Assembly: GCF_000238055.2 (NCBI RefSeq)
Contig: NZ_KE148312.1
Coordinates: forward strand, 196,001-260,000
Origin: Oribacterium parvum ACB1
GTDB taxonomy: Bacteria > Bacillota > Clostridia > Lachnospirales > Lachnospiraceae
Reading direction: 5' to 3'
DNA: 64,000 nt
The notes below the pieces were generated by a model. It ran no database searches, was not told the origin of the DNA, and saw only the letters and a program-made list of their open reading frames with translations. Made by a program: the position numbers and the translations under genes. Every line of letters begins with the position of its first letter. Position 1 is the stretch's first letter. This document shows positions 8,377-15,758 of this stretch, piece by piece.

Positions 8377-8982
8377 TTGGCAAATAGAGTTTCGAAAGCT
8401 CCGGAGGAGAGAAAGCAGGAATTCATAGAAGTCGCAACGAGGCTTTTTGCGTCAAAGGGGTATGAGAAAGTTTCTGTGAGAGATATTCTCGCGGAAGTAA
8501 ATGGCGCTCCCGGGATGTTTTATTATTATTTTAAATCCAAGGAAGATATATTTTTAGCCTGTATGGAAGCTTATTTTTCAGAGAGACTGAAAGTAAAGGT
8601 GGATTTACTGAAAAACAAGGATATCGCTTATGAAGAGAGAATAAAAATCTTGAGAGAGCTTATTACCAAGGATATCCGTAGTTTTACGCATAGCTTTGAT
8701 TTTTCAGCAGACCATTCTATAACGGATAATTCCTACAGACTTTGGGAATTAACGCATTACATCGGACGTTTTGTCGAGGCTTACGCCGAGTTTATTTTGG
8801 AAGGAATCGAAACGAAGAAGATAGAAAATCATATCGGTGTTACAAAAGAAAATGCAAGGGAGATTGCCGCTTTTATTCTTTATGGAGCAATAGGAACAAT
8901 TTACAGTGATGCAAAAAATGGGAAGGATGAGCCGCACAGTCCTGCGAGTGTATTTCAGGTGATTGGCAGGATATTTGCTTAA
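8377..8982 (+). CDS. TetR-family regulator
   Basis: The 201-residue protein has a TetR N-terminal helix-turn-helix (ATRLFASKGYEKVSVRDIL, then GMFYYYFKSKEDIF). It uses a TTG start at 8377; no other start fits the domain boundary, and a GGCGGT/GGTGAT ribosome-site-like stretch lies 5 bases before. The C-terminal ligand domain is not assignable. It heads a run of five transport genes and has candidate operators before itself and before the first transporter, so it probably represses the cassette until its ligand appears. Confidence 0.88.
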   Translation: MANRVSKAPEERKQEFIEVATRLFASKGYEKVSVRDILAEVNGAPGMFYYYFKSKEDIFLACMEAYFSERLKVKVDLLKNKDIAYEERIKILRELITKDIRSFTHSFDFSADHSITDNSYRLWELTHYIGRFVEAYAEFILEGIETKKIENHIGVTKENAREIAAFILYGAIGTIYSDAKNGKDEPHSPASVFQVIGRIFA

Positions 8983-9085
8983 GATAATAAAAATTATTTT
9001 TTTACGCGGACTTTAAATAATCATAGTAAAGGCAGAACAAGGAAAACATGGCAACGTGTTTTCCTTGTATTCGTTTTAGGGGAAA

Positions 9086-9105
9086 CGAACGAACTCGTTC
9101 GGTCG
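9086..9105. promoter_or_regulatory. Second TetR-type palindrome before the ABC pair
   Basis: The 20-bp palindrome CGAaCGAAC/tc/GTTCGgTCG has one mismatch per arm and lies 40 bases before the first ABC gene. It shares GAACGA and TCGGTC with 8335-8357, although its centre is longer. The operator role is inferred from symmetry, position and the shared core. Confidence 0.55.
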
Positions 9106-9144
9106 AAAAAGCAGACAATATTCAATGAAGAGGGAGGTAGATTC

Positions 9145-10923
9145 ATGAAGGATAAGAAGAAGTCCATAGAAGAACTTGTGCGTTTATGTGGCACGAAGAA
9201 GGGAAGCCTGATTGCCGGAAATATCCTGATTGCTATGGGCGCGATGCTTAACATTTTACCTGTTTTACTGAGCTATAAGATTATCGTGAGCCTGATAACG
9301 AAAAAGGAAGCTCGGGGAAACCTGATTTCCTATGCTATTTATGGCGTATTAGCGGTATTCGCAGCCTATCTTTTTACCTATATCGGAAGTATTTTGTGCC
9401 ATACGTTTTCCTACAGGTTTATTGCCAATTTAAAGAAAAAAATAGTATCGCATATTGCTACCTTACCGCTTGGCTATTTTACCGGAGAGCATAAAGCAAA
9501 GCTGAAACAAGTCTTAAGCTCGGATATGAATCAAATAGAAGGGTATTATGCACATCAATTGCCAAGTCTTGTTTCCACCTTGCTTCTCATTCTTTCCCTA
9601 CTCTTTTTCATGTTCCGCATGAATGTGGTTTTCACTTTGATAACCCTTACTGCAATTGCGGTCGGACTCATGATTCAAGTATCTATCATGGTGAAAATTG
9701 TGAAATCGGGAGGACTCGAGGAAAATTTCAAGATACTGGACCGGATTAATTCTGCGACAAATGAATATGTAAAAGGGATGCCGGAAGTAAAAATCTTCGG
9801 AAACAGTACTTCCTCATTTCAAAATTATGAGAATGCGGTTAATCACTATAGACAGTTTACCGAGACTATGACGGCAAGAATCAGACCGGGTTTTGTTGCC
9901 TTTCGAGTTGTCATTCTTTCCGTGGCGACTTTTCTTGTTCCGGCCGGCATTCTTCTCCTTACTAAAAAACCCAATGACATGGCGACGATGAGGACAGTGC
10001 TTTTCTTTTGGATTGTAGCACCGGCGATGAGTGTTCCGTGCTTAAAGCTTAGGGATTTTGCGGAAGGAATGAATTTATTGGAAGATGTTGTACAAAGAGT
10101 TTGGGATGTCCTCGTAGAAAAAGAATTAGCAGAAGGGAAGTATACAGAAAAGCTGAAAAATTATGACATTATCTTTGAAAAAGTCTGCTTTTCCTATGAA
10201 AAGGAGCAAGTCTTAAAGGATATCAGTTTTATCGCAAAACAAGGAGAGCTTACCGCTTTAGTTGGTGCTTCCGGGGCAGGGAAATCAACAATTGGAGTTT
10301 TGATTCCGAGATTTTATGAACCAACGGACGGGGTGATTAAACTTGGAGGAGTGAACATACAAGAGATGCCCTCGAAATCCTTGATGGAAAATATCTCCTT
10401 TGTTTTTCAGGACAATGACTTGCTTTCCGGTACGATTTTTCAAAATATTGCCATGGCAAAAAAAGGTTGCAGCAAGGAAGAGGTGATAGAAGCGGCTAAA
10501 AAAGCAAGATGCCATGATTTTATCATGAAACTGGAGAAGGGCTATGAAACAATATTAGGCAAGGGCAATACTTTATCCGGCGGAGAAAAACAAAGAATAG
10601 CCGTGGCAAGAGCGATGTTAAAGAATGCACCGGTTTTGATTTTGGATGAGGCGACAAGTTATGCAGATTCTAAAAACGAGTGTCTTTTCCAAGAAGCTTT
10701 AGCGGAGTTAGTAAAAGACAAAACGGTCATCATGATTGCCCATAGACTTGGCACGATAAAAAATGCACAACAAATCCTCGTTCTTTCCGAAGGGCAAATC
10801 GTGGAGAGAGGCACCCATGAAAGCTTGATGAAGGAAGAGGGAGTTTATCGGAAAATGTTTTCGATTTTTGATGAGGTGAAAAGCTGGAAGATGAAGCAGG
10901 AAGGAGGATTATATCATGCTTAA
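9145..10923 (+). CDS. ABC transporter, type-IV fold, subunit 1
   Basis: The 592-residue half-transporter has six membrane segments (residues about 20-310) followed by an ATPase with Walker A GASGAGKST at 374-382, signature LSGGEKQ at 477-483, Walker B LILDEATS and H-loop IAHRLGT. It overlaps the next half-transporter by 8 bases, so the two form a heterodimer. Such exporter-fold pairs next to TetR and ECF genes resemble YbtPQ/IrtAB-type proteins, which import ferric siderophores despite their exporter fold. Function here is inferred from the neighbours; drug export is the alternative. The start follows GAGGGAGG. Confidence 0.87.
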   Translation: MKDKKKSIEELVRLCGTKKGSLIAGNILIAMGAMLNILPVLLSYKIIVSLITKKEARGNLISYAIYGVLAVFAAYLFTYIGSILCHTFSYRFIANLKKKIVSHIATLPLGYFTGEHKAKLKQVLSSDMNQIEGYYAHQLPSLVSTLLLILSLLFFMFRMNVVFTLITLTAIAVGLMIQVSIMVKIVKSGGLEENFKILDRINSATNEYVKGMPEVKIFGNSTSSFQNYENAVNHYRQFTETMTARIRPGFVAFRVVILSVATFLVPAGILLLTKKPNDMATMRTVLFFWIVAPAMSVPCLKLRDFAEGMNLLEDVVQRVWDVLVEKELAEGKYTEKLKNYDIIFEKVCFSYEKEQVLKDISFIAKQGELTALVGASGAGKSTIGVLIPRFYEPTDGVIKLGGVNIQEMPSKSLMENISFVFQDNDLLSGTIFQNIAMAKKGCSKEEVIEAAKKARCHDFIMKLEKGYETILGKGNTLSGGEKQRIAVARAMLKNAPVLILDEATSYADSKNECLFQEALAELVKDKTVIMIAHRLGTIKNAQQILVLSEGQIVERGTHESLMKEEGVYRKMFSIFDEVKSWKMKQEGGLYHA

Positions 10924-12661
10924 AAATATTACTTTAGGAAAACCGGAAACGCTTATAAAGCCTGTTTTGCTTAATACTTTATCCTCGATTTCTAATTTGA
11001 TCCCTTTTATTTGTCTAGTCCGGATTGTGAAAAGTCTCTTTCTATCAAGTCAAAACGGAAAGACAGACATTGCCTCTTTGTGGAAATATTTCGCTTTGAT
11101 GGTATTATTCTTTCTTCTTACTTTATTTTTTGAAAATCTGGCAACAAAGGATACTTATGAGTCCGGCTATCAAAAGACGGCAGAGGGACGAATCAGGCTT
11201 GCAAATCATCTCAGAAGCTTGCCGCTGGGATTTATCTCCGGGAAAAGTTCTGCAGAAATTTTGGATACGTTAATGCATGATTTTAGCATAGTGGAAATCG
11301 CCACAACGCATCAGACACCACAATTTTTCAGCTCCGTTTTTGTTGCTCTTTTATGCGTAATCTTCTTTTTCACTGTAGATATCAAAATGGGAGTTGCAGC
11401 ATTCATCGGCTTTCCTCTTTCCATACTGTTTTTAAGCTTGATGCAATATTTTCAAAAAAAGATGCTTTTGAAAACCGAAGTGGCAAAGCGGAATGAGCAG
11501 GATGCTTTGGAGGAATATTTAACTACGGTAAAAACGGTAAAGGCGTATAACTTTACTCCGGATACGATAGAAAAGATTCATAAAGCTATTGAAAGGGCGG
11601 AGAAGAGCAATATAAAAAACGAAAAAGGGATTGGTTCTCTCATCACTATAGCCGGCATGGTATTACAGGTGGGACTTCCCTTGATGAGCTTGGTAGGGCT
11701 GAATCTCTTGTTAAAAGGAAGTCTTAGTCCGGAAAAATTTCTTTTATTTTTGTTTGTCGGAACAAGAATATTTGACCCTTTAGATCTTGCTCTCGTAAAT
11801 TATGCTGCTTTGCAAATCGCTTCCGTTTCGGGGGAGAGAATCAGGAAGCTGTTGGCAGAGAAGCCGATGACGGGAAAAGAGGTATTGAATGCGGAAAATA
11901 CGGTAGAACTTAGCGATGTTTCCTTCTCTTATGGAGAAAGAAAGGTAATTCAGAAGCTGTCTTTACAGATTAAAGAGAAGGAATTTCTCGCGCTGGTCGG
12001 AAGCTCTGGTTCCGGTAAAACTACTTTGCTTAAACTTTTGGCAAGATTTTATGATGTGCAGGAAGGAAGGATTCAGATTGGCAATAGCGATATTGCAAAA
12101 GCTGCTCCGGATGAGGTCTTTCGGAAGTTTTCCATTGTTTTTCAAGATGCCCTGCTTTTTAGAGATACTATTTATAACAACATTCAGTTTGGGAATGCAT
12201 CGGCAAAAAGAGAGGATGTCATAGAAGCGTCCAAGATGGCCGGGGCGTACGACTTCATTATGCGAAAAGAAAATGGCTTTGAAACGATGGTGGGAGAAGG
12301 CGGTTCCACCTTATCCGGTGGAGAAAAGCAACGCATATCGATCGCAAGAGCGATATTAAAGAATGCGCCCATTATATTACTGGATGAAGCCACTGCATCA
12401 CTGGATCCGGAGAATGAAGAAGCGGTACAGAAGGCGATTTCCAACTTGATTCAAAATAAAACCGTTATCGTAGTGGCGCACAGGCTAAATAATGTTGTGG
12501 CTGCCGACAAGATTGTGGTTCTTAAGGAGGGAAGGATTGTAGAACAGGGAAAGCATGAAGAATTGCTTGTTCAAGGAGGAATGTATAAAGAGTTATGGGA
12601 CTATCAGGAGAAAGCAAAGAATTGGCAAATTACGAAGACAGTACATCATGCGGAGCCCTAA
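10916..12661 (+). CDS. ABC transporter, type-IV fold, subunit 2
   Basis: The 581-residue partner of the preceding gene has six membrane segments followed by Walker A GSSGSGKTT, signature LSGGEKQ, Walker B IILLDEATASLDPENEE and H-loop VAHRLNN. Both halves have intact catalytic motifs, so no degenerate site is visible. Its start overlaps the preceding stop by 8 bases and follows AAGGAGG. A 100-base gap separates it from the ECF genes; transcription probably continues, since no terminator is seen. Confidence 0.87.
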   Translation: MLKNITLGKPETLIKPVLLNTLSSISNLIPFICLVRIVKSLFLSSQNGKTDIASLWKYFALMVLFFLLTLFFENLATKDTYESGYQKTAEGRIRLANHLRSLPLGFISGKSSAEILDTLMHDFSIVEIATTHQTPQFFSSVFVALLCVIFFFTVDIKMGVAAFIGFPLSILFLSLMQYFQKKMLLKTEVAKRNEQDALEEYLTTVKTVKAYNFTPDTIEKIHKAIERAEKSNIKNEKGIGSLITIAGMVLQVGLPLMSLVGLNLLLKGSLSPEKFLLFLFVGTRIFDPLDLALVNYAALQIASVSGERIRKLLAEKPMTGKEVLNAENTVELSDVSFSYGERKVIQKLSLQIKEKEFLALVGSSGSGKTTLLKLLARFYDVQEGRIQIGNSDIAKAAPDEVFRKFSIVFQDALLFRDTIYNNIQFGNASAKREDVIEASKMAGAYDFIMRKENGFETMVGEGGSTLSGGEKQRISIARAILKNAPIILLDEATASLDPENEEAVQKAISNLIQNKTVIVVAHRLNNVVAADKIVVLKEGRIVEQGKHEELLVQGGMYKELWDYQEKAKNWQITKTVHHAEP

Positions 12662-12762
12662 ACTCTCATAAACTGCTAAAGAGCGCTCAAATATGTTTAT
12701 GCACGTGAACTGGGGTACCATTTTGTAATCTTACGCATCCATTACAGTATAGGAGGATTATT

Positions 12763-13356
12763 ATGTCGAGAACGAAAAAATCATCAAAAAATGCAATCAC
12801 GGCAGGGGTTCTCATCACCGTTTATCTTGTTACTTATGTATTTATTGGGGCGATTTCCATGCCAATTCCCATTCTGTTTTTATTGATGCCGATGATTGTA
12901 GCTTTATTTGCGGCGCCAACGTATCACATGCTTCTTGCAAAAACAAAATCGGCTATAGCGATTCTGATAGCTGCGGTGCTTCCCAGTCTTCTTTTGATAG
13001 CAACAGGACATATTCCGATTGCCCCCTTAGTGTCCGTACCGGCAGGACTTCTCGCTGCATGGGTTGCGAAGACGGGCAATTATGAAGATTTTAAGAAAAA
13101 TGCCATTAGTCATTTATTCTTTTCTCTCAATCTCTTTGGAGGCTTCCTTCCTATCTGGGTTATGAGAGAAGCCTTTTTTAGGAGCGTACAGCATGGGGGA
13201 CTGGATCAAAGCTTTTGCGATACGGTAAGAGCGTTCACGCCGCTTTGGATGTTACCGCTTATGATGGCAGGTACTTTTTTGTTTTCCCTGGCAGGTTCTT
13301 ATTTAACAAAGAAGATTCTCTATAAGAAGTTACAGTCTGCTGGGGTTCTTTCATAA
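12763..13356 (+). CDS. ECF transporter S component, MptD / Trep_Strep family
   Basis: The 197-residue protein is almost entirely hydrophobic, with about five to six membrane segments and the family-typical start AITAGVLITVYLVTYVFIG. The MptD (Trep_Strep) family provides the substrate-binding subunit of ECF vitamin or metallophore importers. Its ligand is not established. It is preceded by AGGAGG and directly followed by EcfT and EcfA, so this locus encodes a complete dedicated ECF importer. Confidence 0.8.
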   Translation: MSRTKKSSKNAITAGVLITVYLVTYVFIGAISMPIPILFLLMPMIVALFAAPTYHMLLAKTKSAIAILIAAVLPSLLLIATGHIPIAPLVSVPAGLLAAWVAKTGNYEDFKKNAISHLFFSLNLFGGFLPIWVMREAFFRSVQHGGLDQSFCDTVRAFTPLWMLPLMMAGTFLFSLAGSYLTKKILYKKLQSAGVLS

Positions 13357-13367
13357 TGGAGGCACTT

Positions 13368-14096
13368 ATGAAAGGGAGAAGATTTGCGCCTTCACTCCGT
13401 TATGACCTTAGAACAAAGCTCATCGTGTTAATACTGGTAAATCTGTTACTCTTTCTTGGAAACAGCATAGCGTATGAGGCTTTTTTAACTCTGCTCTGTC
13501 TATTCGTGATGATCAGTAGCGGGTGTATCAGGTCTTCGGTACGGTATATCGTGTTTTTTATACTGAGTATTGTGGTGGAAACCATCGTTGTAAATTTGGG
13601 ACATCCCTTTTTTCTAAGCCTCATTTTATTTCTGGTCGTTATTATGAGAAAGTTTTTGCCCTCTGTGATTATCGGAAAATGGATTTTAAGCTCAACGAGC
13701 TCATCCCTTGCAGTGGCGACATTACAGAGGCTGAGAGTCCCGAAGGATGCCCTTATTATGATTTCTGTTATCTTCCGGTGCTTTCCCACGATACAGGAGG
13801 AGTGGTCCAATATTCATATGGCAATGAAAACAAGAGGAATCAGCTTTGGCTTTTATAATTTTGTGCATAGACCTTTACTTACTATAGAATATTTTTTTGT
13901 TCCCCTATTTGTGAGTGTGATGGAAATCGGGGACGAACTCTCTCAATCGGCTATTGTAAGAGGTATAGATGCCCCGGTAGCAAAGACATGCAGGCACAGA
14001 ATCCAAATGAAGACAGGGGATTATATGCTTCTGTCCTTATTTTCTTTTGCGCTCGGCATCGTTCTTTTCCTGCACTTTTTGGGGTATTCGCTATGA
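13368..14096 (+). CDS. ecfT: ECF transporter T component (EcfT)
   Basis: The membrane-embedded coupling protein has about five hydrophobic segments and the cytosolic coupling-helix region (AMKTRGISFG, then SAIVRGIDAP), where the A-R-G motifs contact the ATPases. I choose ATG at 13368: an in-frame ATG at 13356 overlaps the previous stop but reads ATGGAGG, and that GGAGG is the ribosome site for 13368. Length is then 242 residues. It overlaps the ATPase gene by 4 bases. Confidence 0.85.
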   Translation: MKGRRFAPSLRYDLRTKLIVLILVNLLLFLGNSIAYEAFLTLLCLFVMISSGCIRSSVRYIVFFILSIVVETIVVNLGHPFFLSLILFLVVIMRKFLPSVIIGKWILSSTSSSLAVATLQRLRVPKDALIMISVIFRCFPTIQEEWSNIHMAMKTRGISFGFYNFVHRPLLTIEYFFVPLFVSVMEIGDELSQSAIVRGIDAPVAKTCRHRIQMKTGDYMLLSLFSFALGIVLFLHFLGYSL

Positions 14097-15583
14097 TTAC
14101 TATAAAAAATTTAAGTTTTCAATACAGTACGGAGGAGGATTTTGTACTTAGAAATATCGATTTGTCGGTTCATCAGGGGGAATGTATCCTTTTATGCGGA
14201 AAAAGCGGTTGCGGAAAATCTACCCTTTTGAAAATAATCAATGGAATCATTCCGGAATTTTATCAGGGGAAGATAACGGGGAGCGTAGAAGTTGCCGGTA
14301 TGAATCCCTTTGAAACGGAAATTTACAAAATTTCCGAGAAAGTAGGCTCAGTTTTTCAGAATCCCAAGACGCAGTTTTACACGACAAATACGACAGACGA
14401 AATTGCTTTTGCGCTGGAAAATTATGGAGTAGAAAGGGAGAAGATTCAGAAAAGACTGAAAGAGGTACAGGAGACAATGCATGTTTCAGCCTTGATGGAC
14501 AGAAATATATTTGCACTTTCAGGCGGAGAAAAGCAAAAAATAGCTATTGCGGCGGTCTATGCCTTAAACCCGGAGATTTTTGTTTTTGATGAGCCTTCTT
14601 CCAGCCTGGACATGGATTCGATGATAGAGCTTTCGAAACTCATGGAACGATTGAAGGAGGAAGGGAAGACGATTGTCATTGCGGAGCACAGGCTTTGGTA
14701 TTTGAAAAAAATTGTGGATAGAGCAGTATATCTGGAAAATGGAAAGATCACTAAAGAATACAGCATGGAAGAAATGCAAAACTTATCCGAGGAAGAAAGA
14801 TATAGAACAGGGCTTCGGCACACGGATTTCTCCGGCAATGCATGGAAAGAAAAATCTGCTATACTGCTTTCCGCCTCAGAAAAACACACGGATATAGAGA
14901 AAAGAAGCTTTGTAAGCCGGTTGTTTAAAGTGGAAAGAGAGGATTTTGCAGTAATTAGAGATTCATCAGGAAATGCATTGGAACTGGAAATAAAGGATTT
15001 ACTGTATAAAAGAAAAGAGCGGACTATTTTCAGAATCGATCGTTTGGGCTTTGAAAGGGGGAAAATTGTAGGAATCGTTGGAAAAAACGGAATGGGAAAA
15101 TCGACGTTTGCTAAAGTTGTTTGCGGCCTTGCAAGGCAAACTACAGGAGAAATTTGCAAAAATAACGAGGGAATCTCCGTACCAAAGAGAAGGAAGAACA
15201 GCTTATTGCTTATGCAAGAAATCAACAACCAGTTGTTTACTGACTCCGTTTATGATGAAATCCGCTTGACGTCGGCGTTCAAGGAGGAAGAACAATTGTG
15301 TACTTGCATGGCGGATATGCAAATTGACCAATTAAAGGAAAAAAATCCGCATAGTTTATCGGGGGGTCAAAAGCAGAGAGTCGTAATTCTATCCGCCTTA
15401 CTTTCCAAGAAGAAAATTATATTTTTGGATGAGCCGACCAGCGGACTCGATTATGCAAGCATGAAGGTCGTTGCAAAGAACATCAACAAGTTTAAAGCGG
15501 AAAAGAATCTGATTTTAATTATCTCCCATGACATGGAATTTTTAGAGGAGGTATGTGATAGAGTGCTGTTCTTTCCCTTATAG
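14093..15583 (+). CDS. ECF transporter double ATPase (EcfA-EcfA' fusion)
   Basis: Two ATPase domains lie in one 496-residue chain. The first has Walker A GKSGCGKST, signature LSGGEKQ and Walker B FVFDEPSSSLD. The second has Walker A GKNGMGKST, signature LSGGQKQ and Walker B IIFLDEPTSGLD. Start ATG 14093 is set by the ATGA overlap with EcfT; an upstream in-frame extension lies inside ecfT and is not used. Single-chain EcfAA' is usual for dedicated (group I) ECF importers. It completes the TetR-ABC-ABC-S-T-A cassette. Confidence 0.9.
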   Translation: MITIKNLSFQYSTEEDFVLRNIDLSVHQGECILLCGKSGCGKSTLLKIINGIIPEFYQGKITGSVEVAGMNPFETEIYKISEKVGSVFQNPKTQFYTTNTTDEIAFALENYGVEREKIQKRLKEVQETMHVSALMDRNIFALSGGEKQKIAIAAVYALNPEIFVFDEPSSSLDMDSMIELSKLMERLKEEGKTIVIAEHRLWYLKKIVDRAVYLENGKITKEYSMEEMQNLSEEERYRTGLRHTDFSGNAWKEKSAILLSASEKHTDIEKRSFVSRLFKVEREDFAVIRDSSGNALELEIKDLLYKRKERTIFRIDRLGFERGKIVGIVGKNGMGKSTFAKVVCGLARQTTGEICKNNEGISVPKRRKNSLLLMQEINNQLFTDSVYDEIRLTSAFKEEEQLCTCMADMQIDQLKEKNPHSLSGGQKQRVVILSALLSKKKIIFLDEPTSGLDYASMKVVAKNINKFKAEKNLILIISHDMEFLEEVCDRVLFFPL

Positions 15584-15588
15584 ATTGC

Positions 15589-15625
15589 TTTATCCCTTAA
15601 AATCCGACCTATTTTAAGGGATAAA
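15589..15625. promoter_or_regulatory. Perfect 15-bp inverted repeat ahead of mgtA
   Basis: Arms TTTATCCCTTAAAAT (15589-15603) and its exact complement (15611-15625) flank a 7-base loop. A further AAGGGATAAAA word follows at 15634. It begins just after the EcfA stop. It lacks a T-run, so it is a poor intrinsic terminator in the forward direction. It may be an operator for the Mg2+ ATPase or an mRNA hairpin. No M-box Mg2+ riboswitch consensus was recognised. Confidence 0.45.
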
Positions 15626-15758
15626 ATGCTTACCAAGGGATAAAAGTTGTAGGAAGAGCAAGCAGGTATATCAGGCTGAAATAAAAATCATATTAAATTG
15701 ACTCGCCTTGTGTAAAGTTCTAAGATATCCCTGTATAAGTAAAAGGAGGGTGAAAGAT

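Noticed and set aside
15584-15758. M-box Mg2+ riboswitch before mgtA
   Set aside because: The leader is short and lacks the conserved M-box segments; only the inverted repeat is visible.
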